Of a stretch of 64,000 bases of DNA, positions 46,503 through 57,771 are shown in pieces (the first letter of the stretch is position 1; each line of letters starts with the position of its first letter). Source of the DNA: Cognatundibacterium crateris (lineage in GTDB: Bacteria > Pseudomonadota > Gammaproteobacteria > Burkholderiales > Burkholderiaceae_D); NCBI RefSeq assembly GCF_010078235.1, contig NZ_JAABOS010000003.1, positions 1-64,000 on the forward strand, in the 5' to 3' direction. The notes beneath the pieces were generated by a model. It was not told the DNA's origin, did not search any database, and saw only the letters and a list, made by a program, of their open reading frames with translations. The position numbers and the translations under genes were made by a program.

Positions 46503-46534
46503 GCCGCTGTCAGAATTCGACAGCGGCTTTTTTT
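46503..46534 (+). terminator. Rho-independent terminator, shared
   Basis: Perfect stem GCCGCTGTC / GACAGCGGC with a seven-base loop and seven T residues. The converging DUF1232 gene stops at the edge of the T-run. Confidence 0.9.
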
Positions 46535-46880
46535 ATTTCAGTTTGCCAGGGTCGCCGAACCATTTTTGTAATTGATCGCCAGCGCGTTGCTTCACTTCAT
46601 CATTGATGTAATAACCAACGGTAACCAGCGCTGCAGCCAGTATCCCCAGATCATCGGTATAACCGACACCGGGTAAGACATCGGGCACGGCATCCAGCGG
46701 GGAAATAAAATACGCCAGCGCGCCGAAAATCGCGGTTTTGGCCCACAGCGGGGTATCCGGTCTTTGCGCAGCGTAGTACAGGCACAGCGCTTTTTCCACC
46801 ACCTCACGTCCTGCCTTGCTGGCAAAAGCGCGTAGCTTGGCCCAGAAACCGGCATCGCTATAGGATTCAGCAGCTTTCAT
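46533..46880 (-). CDS. YkvA/DUF1232 family protein
   Basis: A 115-residue protein carrying the DUF1232 domain, recognised by the segment YFISPLDAVPDVLPGVGYTDD within a pair of short hydrophobic helices. The function is unknown. I start it at MKAAESYSD, where a GAGG ribosome binding site lies six bases upstream, rather than four codons earlier. It is separated from priA by a MITE-like repeat and appears to be a single-gene unit. Confidence 0.88.
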   Translation of the reverse strand: MKAAESYSDAGFWAKLRAFASKAGREVVEKALCLYYAAQRPDTPLWAKTAIFGALAYFISPLDAVPDVLPGVGYTDDLGILAAALVTVGYYINDEVKQRAGDQLQKWFGDPGKLK

Positions 46881-46910
46881 CGTGCACCTCACTTATTCAA
46901 AATATAGTTT

Positions 46911-47112
46911 AGGACTGACGCAAAATTGTCCCGGCAAGGCTAAAACCCCTTTGGTGCTGTGGGAAACATCGCTGGTAAGCGATGTCCGTTACGCCAGCAG
47001 GCAACATGTTGCCTGCAACCCTGGCTACACCTTGGCGACGCAGGCAGTACGCCTAGTACAAGGTGTGCAACTTGGAGCCATAACGCCGCTGGGGCGGTTT
47101 TGCGTCAGTTCT
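46911..47112. mobile_element. MITE-like element, copy 1
   Basis: A ~200-base noncoding element with imperfect terminal inverted repeats: the left end AGGACTGACGCAAAAT continues TGTCCC, and the right end is the complement of AGAACTGACGCAAAAC continuing CGCCCC. Inside are a perfect 20-base palindrome (46997-47016) and a hairpin ACATCGCT / AGCGATGT (46966-46985). A related, shorter copy lies at 50841-50945. It has no coding capacity, so it would be mobilised in trans. Confidence 0.7.
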
Positions 47113-47129
47113 ATCAGTGGATAAGCCTA

Positions 47130-49181
47130 TCATATATCCACCGGATCAATTTCCAGACTCCATTTGACGCGGCTCTTCCAGCTGCGTAACTCCGTGATCC
47201 AGAGCCGGGCAAATGCCTGTAATGCCGGGCGCGAGGCAGATTCGATCAATAACTGGGCGCGGTCGCGATTTGCCACGCGTGTCATGGTCATAGGAATAGG
47301 ATCATTGATGGTGATCATGGGATGCGGCATACAGGCGGCCGCCTGTTGCAGAAAGTCCAGCGCGGTTTGTAATTCACGCGCTTCCGCCCTCAGCAGCGCC
47401 TGATACATATACGGCGGCAATTGTGCCTGTTCGCGCTCGGCCAGCATGTCGGCCGCGAAATGGCGGTAATTGTGCGCCATCAGCGCGTGATACAGCGGAT
47501 GATCGGGATAACGGGTCTGGACATAGACTTCAGACGCATTGCCACCTTCAGCCTGAGCGCGGCGTCCGGCGCGGCCTGCGACCTGCATCAGTTGCGCAAA
47601 CAAGCGTTCGCTGGCGCGGTAATCCTGAGAAAACAGGGCCGCATCCGGATTCAGTGCCGCCACCAGCGTCAGGCGCTGGAAATCATGGCCTTTGGCGACC
47701 ATCTGGGTGCCGATCAGAATATCCACCTCGCCCTCGTGCACCCGTTCAAACGCAGCAGCGGCGCTGCCTTTAAGGCGGGTAGAGTCGGCATCGATGCGGA
47801 ATACCCGCGCCTCGGGGAACATGGTGGCCAGAGTTTCCTCCAGCCTTTGCGTGCCGCGTCCCAACGGTTGTAAATCGATATTGCCGCAAGTCGGACAGGC
47901 GCGCGGTATGCGCTGTTCCAAACCGCAATGGTGGCAACGCAAGCGATGATCGCCTTTGTGCATGACCAGATTAGCAGTACAGCGTGTGCACTGGCTGATC
48001 CAGCCACAGGCATCGCAGGACAATACCGGCGCATAGCCGCGCCGGTTCAGGAACAGCAGGGATTGCTCGCCCTTCTCCAGCCTGAGCCGGATGGCGGCGA
48101 TCAGGCGCTGACTCAGACCCTCGCTGGGTTTTTCTTTTTCCAGATTGATGATTTTAACGATGGGCAAGACAGCATCCTGTACCGCACGCTGACTGAGCTC
48201 CGACAACTGATAACGCCCATGCTGAACCGCATGCCAGCTTTCCAGCGAAGGGGTGGCCGAGCCCAGCAATACCGGTATCTGACGCTGACGTGCACGCCAC
48301 ACCGCGAGGTCGCGCGCCGAGTAGCGTAAGCCTTCCTGCTGTTTATACGAGGGGTCATGCTCTTCATCGACGATCAGCAATTGCAGATCTGGCAGCGAGG
48401 CAAAAATCGCCAGCCGGGTACCCAGGATAATCCGCGCAGCACCAGTGTGTGCAGATAGCCAGTGTAGCAGGCGCTCACCTTCAGCCAGACCGCTATGCAG
48501 CGTGGCCAGCATTACGCCCGGAAAACGATGGCGGATATGAGTTTCAAACTGGGGAGTCAGATTGATTTCCGGAACCAGGATCAAGACCTGTGCGGTGGCT
48601 GACTGTGCCAGGATGCGCGCGGCGGCCTGCAGATAGACTTCGGTTTTACCGCTACCGGTAACGCCGAACAATAATCGGGGTACAAAGCCTTTACCCTCGG
48701 TCACAGCCGCCACCGCCGCAGCCTGTTCTGCATTCAGGCTGGCTTCCTGCTGCGCCACCGGTGCGGAAGCTGGGCCGGCAGTCAGTTTGCTGAGCTTTTT
48801 AAGTGCACGATCGAGGGCGACGGTTTTGATCGCTTTGAGGTTCTTGGGCAGCGAGGGTAACACCACCTCACCCAGCGGGCGTTGGTAATACTCTGCGGCA
48901 AAACGGGCTAAGGCCAGCCATTCCTCACCCAGCGGTGGCAACTGTGGCCGCACAGCCAGCACATCGCGGATTTTTTCGGCTGGCACCGTGGTTTCCTGCA
49001 GTATCTGCAGCACGATACCAGTGATTTGTTGGCTGCCAAACGGGATCAACACCAGACTGCCGACGGCTGGAACCGGCAACAAGGCACCCGCCTCATCGCA
49101 TAAGGAAAAACGGTAATCAAAAAAACTGTCAAGTGGGGTATCGATCGCAACCCGCAGAAAGACTGGTGCAGACAAGCTCAT
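47130..49181 (-). CDS. priA: primosomal protein N' (PriA)
   Basis: Replication-restart helicase of 683 residues that binds stalled forks and reloads DnaB. The N-terminal DNA-binding domain (~1-115) is followed by the helicase core with Walker A GVTGSGKT at 173-180, DEEHDPSYKQQ, GSATPSLES, and the C-terminal motifs LIGTQMVAKGHDF and QVAGRAGR. The eight zinc-binding cysteines lie in between (SCDACGW, CTRC, CHHCG, CPTCG). Length and motifs are normal. It is followed by hemE upstream across a 542-base spacer with DnaA boxes. Confidence 0.97.
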   Translation of the reverse strand: MSLSAPVFLRVAIDTPLDSFFDYRFSLCDEAGALLPVPAVGSLVLIPFGSQQITGIVLQILQETTVPAEKIRDVLAVRPQLPPLGEEWLALARFAAEYYQRPLGEVVLPSLPKNLKAIKTVALDRALKKLSKLTAGPASAPVAQQEASLNAEQAAAVAAVTEGKGFVPRLLFGVTGSGKTEVYLQAAARILAQSATAQVLILVPEINLTPQFETHIRHRFPGVMLATLHSGLAEGERLLHWLSAHTGAARIILGTRLAIFASLPDLQLLIVDEEHDPSYKQQEGLRYSARDLAVWRARQRQIPVLLGSATPSLESWHAVQHGRYQLSELSQRAVQDAVLPIVKIINLEKEKPSEGLSQRLIAAIRLRLEKGEQSLLFLNRRGYAPVLSCDACGWISQCTRCTANLVMHKGDHRLRCHHCGLEQRIPRACPTCGNIDLQPLGRGTQRLEETLATMFPEARVFRIDADSTRLKGSAAAAFERVHEGEVDILIGTQMVAKGHDFQRLTLVAALNPDAALFSQDYRASERLFAQLMQVAGRAGRRAQAEGGNASEVYVQTRYPDHPLYHALMAHNYRHFAADMLAEREQAQLPPYMYQALLRAEARELQTALDFLQQAAACMPHPMITINDPIPMTMTRVANRDRAQLLIESASRPALQAFARLWITELRSWKSRVKWSLEIDPVDI

Positions 49182-49723
49182 TCCCGTTGTCCGGCCACGC
49201 TAAGTATTGGTTTCATAAGCAGTTTTTGAGATATCCACAATTCCTGTGGACAACTTTGTGGAGAAAGCCCTATTGACAAACGTTTTGACTAGTAGCGGCG
49301 CGGGTTTCCAGCCAGTCAGCGATCTGCAAGACAATATTTTACCCTTTTAAAATCAATGACTTACAAATACTCACAAATAAAAACAAAAATATTTCGGACT
49401 TTTTTTCCTGTGCCCAGATTTTGTGCATAAGTAAGTAAAGACAAATGAAAATTTGAAAACAAATGTCCGCATCTAATCTGCATTTCCAGCCCATTTTGCC
49501 CTGAAAAGCGCATGAAATATGCGTTTTGCATCGCAACATGGCGAATGAAGGCGCTGGTGAGGCAAAGACTACGCTTCTAGCCTGATACGGACAGGGATTT
49601 CATACCGAAGCGGGCAGGCCACAAGGGTGAACCGGGCTTAGATCCTATGATTCTGCCAGCGGAACCACCTTGTGCGGCCAGCACTGCACTCTTTTACCGT
49701 GCAGTGCTGGCCGGGGTCTGGAA
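49182..49723. promoter_or_regulatory. spacer with DnaA boxes and AT-rich DNA
   Basis: Between priA and hemE. Near-consensus DnaA boxes lie at 49231-49239 (ATATCCACA), 49245-49253 (TTGTCCACA on the minus strand) and 49257-49265 (TTCTCCACA, minus). An AT-rich stretch of ~150 bases follows, then a perfect TTATGCACA box at 49432-49440 (minus). The same order recurs upstream of hemE. The region also contains the hemE 3' hairpin. Confidence 0.5.
49676..49712 (-). terminator. 14-bp hairpin after hemE
   Basis: A perfect 14-base stem GGCCAGCACTGCAC / GTGCAGTGCTGGCC with a nine-base loop, 12 bases beyond the hemE stop. No T-run follows, so it may be a processing or stability hairpin, or a terminator that works without a U-tract. 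Confidence 0.6.
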
Positions 49724-50812
49724 TCAGCCTGCCTGACGCTGGCTGCGGCTGTAACTATGGACGGCTTCCACCAGCACGCTGACCGCTTCCGGCGGTGTGA
49801 ACTGGGAAATACCATGGCCCAGATTAAATACATGGCCCTGACCCGCTGCTGGCTTGCCATAGGCATCCAGCGTGGCGATGACTTGCGCCTTGATTTGTTC
49901 TGGCTCAGCAAACAACACTGCCGGGTCCAGATTGCCTTGCAAAGCGACCTGATGGCCGACGCGTGCACGCGCCTGACCCAGGTTCACCGTCCAGTCCAGG
50001 CCAACTGCATCCGCGCCAATAGCGGCGATCTGTTCCAGCCATAAACCGCCGCCTTTAGTGAACACGATGGCAGGAATACGCTGGCCGTTTTTCTCTTTTT
50101 GTAATTGCTGAATGATGTCCTGCATGTACTTGAGCGAGAATGCATGGTATTCCGCATCCGCCAGCGCGCCACCCCAGCTGTCGAAGATCATCACGGCCTG
50201 GGCACCGGCATCGATCTGCGCATTCAGATAGCTGGCGACCGCATCGGCATTGGTTTTCAGGATATGGTGCATCAGGTCAGGACGCTGATACATCATCTTC
50301 TTCACGGTATGGAATTCACGCGAGCCCTGCCCCTCCACCATATAGCAGGCCAGTGTCCACGGACTGCCGGAAAAACCGATCAGCGGTACCCGGCCATTCA
50401 GTGCATGGCGGATCTGGGTCACGGCATCAAATACATACTGCAGGCTGCCTGCCTCAGGCACGCGCAAGGCCAGCACATCTTTTTCATCGGCCAGACGGCG
50501 CTCAAACTTCGGTCCTTCACCTTCTTCAAAATACAGACCCAGGCCCATCGCATCCGGGACGGTCAGGATGTCAGAAAACAGGATGGCGGCATCCAGTGGA
50601 TAGCGGTCTATCGGCTGTAAGGTGACTTCGGTGGCGAAATCCGGATTTTTTGCCAGCCCCATGAACGAACCTGCCCCTTTACGGGTCGCGCGGTATTCAG
50701 GCAGGTAACGCCCCGCCTGACGCATCAGCCACAGCGGTGTGTACTCGGTTTCCTGACGCAACAAGGCTTTGAGGAAAGTGTCATTTTTTAAAGGAGCAAA
50801 GGATGTGGACAT
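49724..50812 (-). CDS. hemE: uroporphyrinogen decarboxylase
   Basis: Converts uroporphyrinogen III to coproporphyrinogen III in haem synthesis by four decarboxylations. The 362 residues contain the N-terminal signature [15 protein letters not shown] with the conserved arginines, the catalytic aspartate segment [15 protein letters not shown], and the signature [16 protein letters not shown]. Length is typical (E. coli 354). It is monocistronic and flanked on both sides by spacers with DnaA boxes; a MITE-like copy sits 30 bases upstream of the start. Confidence 0.97.
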   Translation of the reverse strand: MSTSFAPLKNDTFLKALLRQETEYTPLWLMRQAGRYLPEYRATRKGAGSFMGLAKNPDFATEVTLQPIDRYPLDAAILFSDILTVPDAMGLGLYFEEGEGPKFERRLADEKDVLALRVPEAGSLQYVFDAVTQIRHALNGRVPLIGFSGSPWTLACYMVEGQGSREFHTVKKMMYQRPDLMHHILKTNADAVASYLNAQIDAGAQAVMIFDSWGGALADAEYHAFSLKYMQDIIQQLQKEKNGQRIPAIVFTKGGGLWLEQIAAIGADAVGLDWTVNLGQARARVGHQVALQGNLDPAVLFAEPEQIKAQVIATLDAYGKPAAGQGHVFNLGHGISQFTPPEAVSVLVEAVHSYSRSQRQAG

Positions 50813-50840
50813 GTCAGCTTTCTAAGAGGCATTTTCTTTA

Positions 50841-50945
50841 AGACTTACGCAAAATTGTCTCAACAAGGCATGGCCGCAGGCAGTACGCAGTACAAGGTTC
50901 ACTACCTGGAACCATAACGCAGCTGGGACAGTTTTGCGTAAATCC
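50841..50945. mobile_element. MITE-like element, copy 2 (short)
   Basis: A ~105-base version of the element at 46911. Ends are AGACTTACGCAAAATTGTCT and the complement of GGATTTACGCAAAACTGTCC. It shares the internal segments GCAGGCAGTACGC.AGTACAAGG and CCATAACGC.GCTGGG with copy 1 but lacks the central ~90 bases with the palindromes. It lies between the hemE start and the DnaA-box region. Confidence 0.7.
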
Positions 50946-51227
50946 TATTCTTTTATGATCAGAACAGGCAGCATTATCGCTTAAGCTGCCGTGATCAGCA
51001 TCTGATCTCGCGCAAGACTGGCGCGTCAGACAGAAACGGATAAGACCGTAGCTGTGGATAACTTTGTGGACAGCTTTTACTTATTTGAGGTTTACTTCGA
51101 TTTTATCATCACAGTTAACAAATAATTCGCATAACTATATGATTTCATTGACTTTATTTATGTTAACTAATTTTTCAAATTTAAATTGCTTAAAATTTGT
51201 GCTTGACAGACTGTGCATAAGTAACAT
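50946..51227. promoter_or_regulatory. DnaA-box/AT-rich spacer, possible origin element
   Basis: Upstream of hemE. A perfect DnaA box TTATCCACA (minus) lies at 51054-51062, with TGTGGACAG 12 bases on (51066-51074). They are followed by ~130 bases of AT-rich DNA and a second perfect box, TTATGCACA (minus), at 51212-51220. Several GATC sites lie before the first box. The arrangement mirrors that at 49245-49440. Confidence 0.5.
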
Positions 51228-52007
51228 TCATGCAGGCAAATTTTTGTGTTTCTCTGTATAAATTGTGAGTAATTGCTCCGCCCACAGCGCTGCGCCCATC
51301 GCGGAAGGATGATAGCCATCTGACGCCATACAACGCTTATCGCGCATGACAGGCATGGCAATATGACAAAGTTTCGACTGGTTCAGTGGCAGTTTCACAA
51401 CAAACTGCGCCAAGAGTCCTGCCACGGCACTATCCAGGCTTGCCGCCTTATAGCCGAGTACATGGCGTAAAGGCGAGGGTAAGGCTGGAAATTCTGCCAG
51501 CTTAGGCACGCCGGAGATCAGTATCTGTGCTGCTGGCCAGCGTGTTTGCAATTGTTGCAATAAAGCCGACATCTGACGCCGGTATGTGGCCACTGATGCA
51601 AACGCGGTCGTATCGTTCACCCCGAAGCTCAGCAAAATGATATCCACCGTATCGGTAGGCGACGCTGGCAACTGCTGCAACCAGGACGATGCAGCCGCCA
51701 GTCTGGCACCATTTTCAGCCAGCACCTGCCAATGTACCTGGCAGGCTTGCTGTTGCGCGAGCAATGCCGCAAAACGGGCACACAGGCTGTCATCGTAATG
51801 GGTGACACCGACACCTGCCATCGGCGATTCACCTATGCCTAACACCCGCAAAGTACGGCTGGCGTTGCTCTGCCCGGCCAGTCCAAACGGTTGACCTGTG
51901 GCTATCGGCAGACGCGGCGTGATACGACGGGTACGCCTGCCCTGCCACCACAGCAAGGGAAACAAGGCAGCAGCCAGTAACTCTGGTGCGTAGTCGCGCA
52001 GTGCCAA
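51228..52007 (-). CDS. SGNH/GDSL-type hydrolase
   Basis: A 259-residue esterase-like protein. The SGNH blocks are present in modified form: block I LGIGESPMAGVG (nucleophile Ser), the block II glycine in ENGARL, block III GVND and block V DGYHPS with the catalytic Asp and His. A short hydrophobic N-terminal segment (LLAAALFPLLWW) could anchor it in the membrane. It starts three bases after the PPK2 stop codon and is the last gene of a three-gene unit. The substrate is unknown. Confidence 0.88.
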   Translation of the reverse strand: MALRDYAPELLAAALFPLLWWQGRRTRRITPRLPIATGQPFGLAGQSNASRTLRVLGIGESPMAGVGVTHYDDSLCARFAALLAQQQACQVHWQVLAENGARLAAASSWLQQLPASPTDTVDIILLSFGVNDTTAFASVATYRRQMSALLQQLQTRWPAAQILISGVPKLAEFPALPSPLRHVLGYKAASLDSAVAGLLAQFVVKLPLNQSKLCHIAMPVMRDKRCMASDGYHPSAMGAALWAEQLLTIYTEKHKNLPA

Positions 52008-52010
52008 GAT

Positions 52011-52835
52011 TTACTCGACTTTCAGTTTGCTGAATTCGGGATTGCCTGGAGGAAAACTCAATTTCAGACTTTCCAACTTTTCCAGCACGATGCTGGCGAT
52101 TACCAGATTACGCTGGGTCTTAGAGTCAGATGGAATCACATACCAGGGCGCATAAGGCGTATCGGTCGCTTTCAGTGCACGTTCATAGGCGTCCTGATAT
52201 GCATCCCAGTGCGCGCGCTCGGCCAGATCCTGCGGATCAAATTTCCAGTGCTTGGCGGGGTCAGCCAGCCTTTCCTGCAGACGCGACTTTTGTTCGTCTT
52301 TCGAGATATGCAGGAAAAACTTGAGGATGATGGTACCGGTCTCGCTCAGCATGCGTTCAAAATCACAGATATGGGCGTAACGCTGTTCACATTCCGCCGT
52401 AGTAATCCAGTCATGCACACGCGCGATCAGCACTTCTTCATAATGGCTGCGGTTAAAGATCACCATTTCGCCCTTGGCCGGGACTTCCTGATGCACGCGC
52501 CACAGATAATCATGGTCTTTCTCGGCATTACTGGGGGCTTTAAACGCGACGGTACGCGCACCGAGCGGATTGACCTGCCCGAATACGGCTTTCACGGTAC
52601 CGTCTTTGCCTGAGGTATCCATGCCTTGCAGAATAATCAGGAGTTTCGGGGCATGCGCTGCGACAAAGATTTCTTGCAGATCAGAGATTTTCTCACCGAT
52701 ACGCAGGGTCTGTAACTTATCCACAGCCTTGGCATCGGGCTGGCCTGCTGCGGCGGCACCGATTAACTTACGGTTGGCATCACTGTCTTTGAGTTTGAAG
52801 CCTTCAGGCAAATGGAATAATTCGGCAATGCTCAT
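52011..52835 (-). CDS. ppk2: polyphosphate kinase 2 family protein
   Basis: Nucleotide phosphorylation with polyphosphate as donor. The 274-residue single-domain form carries Walker A GMDTSGKDGT, the second motif FNRSHYEEVL, and the lid region (WKFDPQDLAERAHWDAYQDA). Single-domain PPK2 enzymes phosphorylate AMP, ADP or GDP; which class cannot be decided by eye. There is a 24-base gap after the CoA-binding gene and a three-base gap to the SGNH gene, indicating one transcript. Confidence 0.92.
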   Translation of the reverse strand: MSIAELFHLPEGFKLKDSDANRKLIGAAAAGQPDAKAVDKLQTLRIGEKISDLQEIFVAAHAPKLLIILQGMDTSGKDGTVKAVFGQVNPLGARTVAFKAPSNAEKDHDYLWRVHQEVPAKGEMVIFNRSHYEEVLIARVHDWITTAECEQRYAHICDFERMLSETGTIILKFFLHISKDEQKSRLQERLADPAKHWKFDPQDLAERAHWDAYQDAYERALKATDTPYAPWYVIPSDSKTQRNLVIASIVLEKLESLKLSFPPGNPEFSKLKVE

Positions 52836-52859
52836 GCACAGAACTCCTGATCAGTTGGG

Positions 52860-53294
52860 TTAAAGCTGGAAAAAACGGTTGCGGTGTTCAATTTTCAGAC
52901 ACAGATCCATCACCACCAGCAAACCCGCCGCCTGCGCGGTGGCTGCCGCCTGGGGATGAGTGATGCCGGATTGCATCCACAGGCAGCGCGCACCTATCTG
53001 TATCGCTTGCTGCGCGAGTTCTGGCATATAGCTGGCCTGCCGGAAGCAATCGACGATATCTATCGTATGTGCCTGCCCTGCCGCCAGCAAATCGGGATAC
53101 ACCCGTTCACCGAGCAAAGTTTGTCCGGCCAAACCGGGATTCACCGGCACGATGCGATAGCCATGTTGCTGCATGTATGCAGCCACCTGATGGCTGGGGC
53201 GCTCAGGATTAGCGGAAAAGCCAGGCACAGCGATCGTACGGCTGTGCGCGAGGCAAGCGCTGATTGCATCACTGCTGTTCGTATCGGTGGGCAT
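52860..53294 (-). CDS. CoA-binding protein (YccU-like)
   Basis: A 144-residue Rossmann-fold protein of the CoA-binding/YccU family, homologous to the CoA-binding domain of succinyl-CoA ligases. Recognisable segments are TIAVPGFSANPERPSHQVAA, HGYRIVPVNPG, GERVYPDL, IDIVDCFRQA and LWMQSGITHPQAA. The nucleotide loop reads GFSANPERPS. A GGGAG ribosome binding site supports the start. It heads the PPK2/SGNH unit. The physiological role of the family is poorly known. Confidence 0.9.
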   Translation of the reverse strand: MPTDTNSSDAISACLAHSRTIAVPGFSANPERPSHQVAAYMQQHGYRIVPVNPGLAGQTLLGERVYPDLLAAGQAHTIDIVDCFRQASYMPELAQQAIQIGARCLWMQSGITHPQAAATAQAAGLLVVMDLCLKIEHRNRFFQL

Positions 53295-53312
53295 CTGTGC
53301 TCCCGGAAAAAT

Positions 53313-53338
53313 AAAAAGGCAGCCTGAGCTGCCTTTTT
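53313..53338 (-). terminator. terminator of the atp operon
   Basis: Stem GGCAGC / GCTGCC with a four-base loop, flanked by A5 and T5 runs so it can work in both directions. It lies 39 bases beyond the atpC stop. Confidence 0.85.
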
Positions 53339-53376
53339 ACTGTAGTGCTTTCGTCGCCAGGACTGCTGCGGACGAA

Positions 53377-53799
53377 TTAACGTTTCTGACGCAATTTTTG
53401 AATCGCTGCCAATTGGGCGATCGCCGATGCCAGTTCCGCCTGTGCTTGCGCATAGTCGATTTTGGAATCACGATTAACCAAAGCCTGCTCAGCCAGTTTC
53501 TTGGCTTCACTTGCTTTCGCTTCGTCCAGATCGTGCCCGCGAATCGCGGTATCAGCCAGAACAGTCACGCCGTTCGGTTGCACTTCGAGGATACCGCCAG
53601 CAACGAAGACGAATTCGTCTTCAGCCTGACCAGCTACCTTGATGCGCACCGCACCCGGTTTGATACGGGTAATCAGCGGAGTATGTTTTGGATAAATACC
53701 CAATTCACCAGCCTCACCTGGCAACGCGACGAATTCGGCTTCACCAGAAAAGATAGACTCTTCTGCAGAAACCACGTCAACGTGAATAGTGTGTGCCAT
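53377..53799 (-). CDS. atpC: ATP synthase epsilon subunit
   Basis: Central-stalk subunit that couples and inhibits the F1 motor, 140 residues. The N-terminal beta-sandwich ([39 protein letters not shown]) is followed by the C-terminal helical hairpin rich in Ala/Lys/Gln. I start at MAHTIHVDV, preceded by AAGGG; an upstream in-frame ATG adds 16 atypical residues. It is the last gene of the atp operon. Confidence 0.97.
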   Translation of the reverse strand: MAHTIHVDVVSAEESIFSGEAEFVALPGEAGELGIYPKHTPLITRIKPGAVRIKVAGQAEDEFVFVAGGILEVQPNGVTVLADTAIRGHDLDEAKASEAKKLAEQALVNRDSKIDYAQAQAELASAIAQLAAIQKLRQKR

Positions 53800-53870
53800 G
53801 TCGGACCCTTTGTGTACGCTTGAAAAAGCTGTGCTGCGGTGGTTCACACCGCAGCGCTAGCGCTTAAAAA

Positions 53871-55304
<1,434 letters not shown>

Positions 55305-56174
55305 TTAGACCGCTGCCGCACCGGCGACGATCTCGGAGAGCTCTTTGGTAATCGCGGCCTGACGGGTTTTGTTATAAACCAGTTTCAGTTCGCCGATCAC
55401 ATTACCTGCGTTATCACTTGCCGACTTCATCGCCACCATACGTGCCGATTGTTCAGACGCCATGTTTTCAGCCACTGCCTGATAAATCAGTGCTTCTACA
55501 TAACGGATCAGCAATTCATCAATCACGGTATTCGCATCTGGTTCATAGATGTAATCCCAGGAATGGGAAGACTTATCTGCGACCATTTTGTCGGTTGTCA
55601 GAGGCAGTAACTGCTCGAACACCGGCTCTTGCTTCATCGTGTTGATAAACTTGGTATAACTCAGGTAAACCGCGTCGAGTTTGCCTTCCTGATAGGCGTC
55701 CAGTAACACTTTTACCGGGCCAATCAACTTATCGAGGTGCGGAGTGTCGCCCAGCTGGATAGCGTGGGAAACGACCGGAGCACCGATACGATTCAGGAAG
55801 CCGAGACCTTTATTACCAATTGCAACTGCTTCTACTTTTGAACCCTTACCTTCGAGTTCACGCAATTTGTTGGTGACCAGACGTAAAACGTTGGTATTCA
55901 AGCCACCGCACAAACCTTTATCTGTTGTTACAACGATCAGACCAACTTTCTTGGCCTGATCCTGTTGAACCATGAAAGGATGCGTGTACTCTGGGTTGGC
56001 CTGTGACAAGTTAGCAGCGATATTACGAATTTTTTCACTGTATGGGCGGGCTGCACGCATCCGGTCCTGCGCTTTACGCATTTTGGATGCGGCGACCATT
56101 TCCATCGCCTTAGTGATCTTCTTCGTATTTTCTACGCTTTTGATCTTGCCACGTATCTCTTTGCCTGCAGCCAT
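55305..56174 (-). CDS. atpG: ATP synthase gamma subunit
   Basis: Rotating central shaft of F1, 289 residues. The N-terminal helix [20 protein letters not shown] and the C-terminal helix ([20 protein letters not shown]) form the coiled coil; the signature [12 protein letters not shown] ends the protein. The Rossmann-like middle contains [13 protein letters not shown]. It lies between atpA and atpD with gaps of 29 and 30 bases. Confidence 0.98.
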   Translation of the reverse strand: MAAGKEIRGKIKSVENTKKITKAMEMVAASKMRKAQDRMRAARPYSEKIRNIAANLSQANPEYTHPFMVQQDQAKKVGLIVVTTDKGLCGGLNTNVLRLVTNKLRELEGKGSKVEAVAIGNKGLGFLNRIGAPVVSHAIQLGDTPHLDKLIGPVKVLLDAYQEGKLDAVYLSYTKFINTMKQEPVFEQLLPLTTDKMVADKSSHSWDYIYEPDANTVIDELLIRYVEALIYQAVAENMASEQSARMVAMKSASDNAGNVIGELKLVYNKTRQAAITKELSEIVAGAAAV

Positions 56175-56203
56175 GAGTATTGACTCCTTCTAGCTACAGT
56201 AAA

Positions 56204-57745
56204 TTAATAGGCGCCGGATTTTTTGAAATCAGCAATTGCGGCAGCCATGGCAGCTTCGCCATCTTTGTCCAGTTGCTTGGTTTCTTCGATCTTCTGCAAC
56301 AATGCAGCGTGGCTGGTTTTCATGAAGTTGTGTACGCCAGCTTCAAATGCCAGAACGCTCTTCACAGGTACGTCATCCAGGTAGCCCTTGTTGACAGCGA
56401 ACAGAGTCACGGCCATCAGGGAAATCGACAGCGGTGCGTACTGAGCTTGTTTCAGCAATTCAGTCACACGTGCACCACGGTCCAGCTGCTTACGGGTTGC
56501 TTCGTCCAGATCGGAAGCAAACTGCGCAAACGCTGCCAGTTCACGATACTGCGCCAAGTCGGTACGGATACCGCCGGACAGGTTTTTGATAACCTTAGTC
56601 TGCGCTGCACCACCAACACGGGAAACCGAGATACCAGCGTTAATCGCTGGACGGATACCGGCGTTGAACAGGGAAGTTTCCAGGAAGATCTGACCGTCAG
56701 TAATCGAAATCACGTTAGTCGGAACGAAAGCGGAAACGTCACCAGCCTGAGTTTCAATAATTGGCAATGCAGTCAGGGAACCTGTTTTACCTTTAACTTC
56801 ACCATTGGTGAATGCTTCAACGTAGTCAGGGTTCACGCGTGCAGCACGTTCCAACAGACGGGAGTGCAAATAGAACACGTCACCTGGGTAAGCTTCACGG
56901 CCTGGTGGGCGGCGCAGCAACAGGGAAACCTGACGGTAAGCAACCGCTTGTTTGGACAGATCGTCATACACGATCAGTGCATCTTCACCGCGGTCACGGA
57001 AGTATTCACCCATCGCGCAACCGGAGTAAGCGGAGACGTATTGCATCGCTGCGGATTCAGACGCTGTCGCTGCAACAACGATGGTGTATTCCATTGCGCC
57101 GTGGGCTTCGAGAGCGCGCACTACGTTTTTAACGGAAGAAGCTTTTTGACCGATCGCGACATAGATACATGTCACGCCCTGGCCTTTTTGATTGATGATG
57201 GAATCGATCGCAACTGCTGTTTTACCAGTTTGACGATCGCCAATGATCAATTCACGCTGACCACGACCAACCGGTACCATGGAGTCGATAGACTTCAGAC
57301 CAGTTTGCAGTGGCTGGGAAACGGATTGACGTGCAATAACGCCTGGCGCGATCTTTTCGATAGGCGCAGTCAGTTTTGCATTGATAGGACCTTTACCATC
57401 GATAGGCTGACCCAGCGCGTTAACAACGCGGCCACGCAGTTCAGGACCGATAGGTACTTCCAGAATACGACCGGTACATTTGACGGTGTCGCCTTCGGAG
57501 ATGTGTTCGTAGTCACCGAGAATAACGGCACCAACGGAATCACGTTCCAGGTTCAACGCCAGACCGAAAGTATTGCCTGGGAATTCCAGCATCTCACCTT
57601 GCATCGCGTCAGACAGACCGTGGATGCGGCAGATACCGTCGGTAACGGAGATAACCGTACCTTGATTACGAATCTCAGCGGAATCGCCAAGGCCTTGAAT
57701 CCGGCTCTTGATCAGCTCGCTGATTTCAGATGGGTTGAGTTGCAT
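56204..57745 (-). CDS. atpA: ATP synthase alpha subunit
   Basis: Non-catalytic nucleotide-binding subunit of F1, 513 residues. P-loop [15 protein letters not shown], Walker B region [17 protein letters not shown], and the conserved [11 protein letters not shown] with the arginine finger are present. The N-terminal segment [16 protein letters not shown] binds delta. Gaps to atpH and atpG are 26 and 29 bases. Long open frames on the opposite strand are codon-bias shadows. Confidence 0.98.
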   Translation of the reverse strand: MQLNPSEISELIKSRIQGLGDSAEIRNQGTVISVTDGICRIHGLSDAMQGEMLEFPGNTFGLALNLERDSVGAVILGDYEHISEGDTVKCTGRILEVPIGPELRGRVVNALGQPIDGKGPINAKLTAPIEKIAPGVIARQSVSQPLQTGLKSIDSMVPVGRGQRELIIGDRQTGKTAVAIDSIINQKGQGVTCIYVAIGQKASSVKNVVRALEAHGAMEYTIVVAATASESAAMQYVSAYSGCAMGEYFRDRGEDALIVYDDLSKQAVAYRQVSLLLRRPPGREAYPGDVFYLHSRLLERAARVNPDYVEAFTNGEVKGKTGSLTALPIIETQAGDVSAFVPTNVISITDGQIFLETSLFNAGIRPAINAGISVSRVGGAAQTKVIKNLSGGIRTDLAQYRELAAFAQFASDLDEATRKQLDRGARVTELLKQAQYAPLSISLMAVTLFAVNKGYLDDVPVKSVLAFEAGVHNFMKTSHAALLQKIEETKQLDKDGEAAMAAAIADFKKSGAY

Positions 57746-57771
57746 ACTAACTCCTAATATTTGTTACGTTC

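Noticed and set aside
56180..57757. 525-codon open frame opposite atpA
   Set aside because: It has the same mirror composition and is fully covered by atpA.
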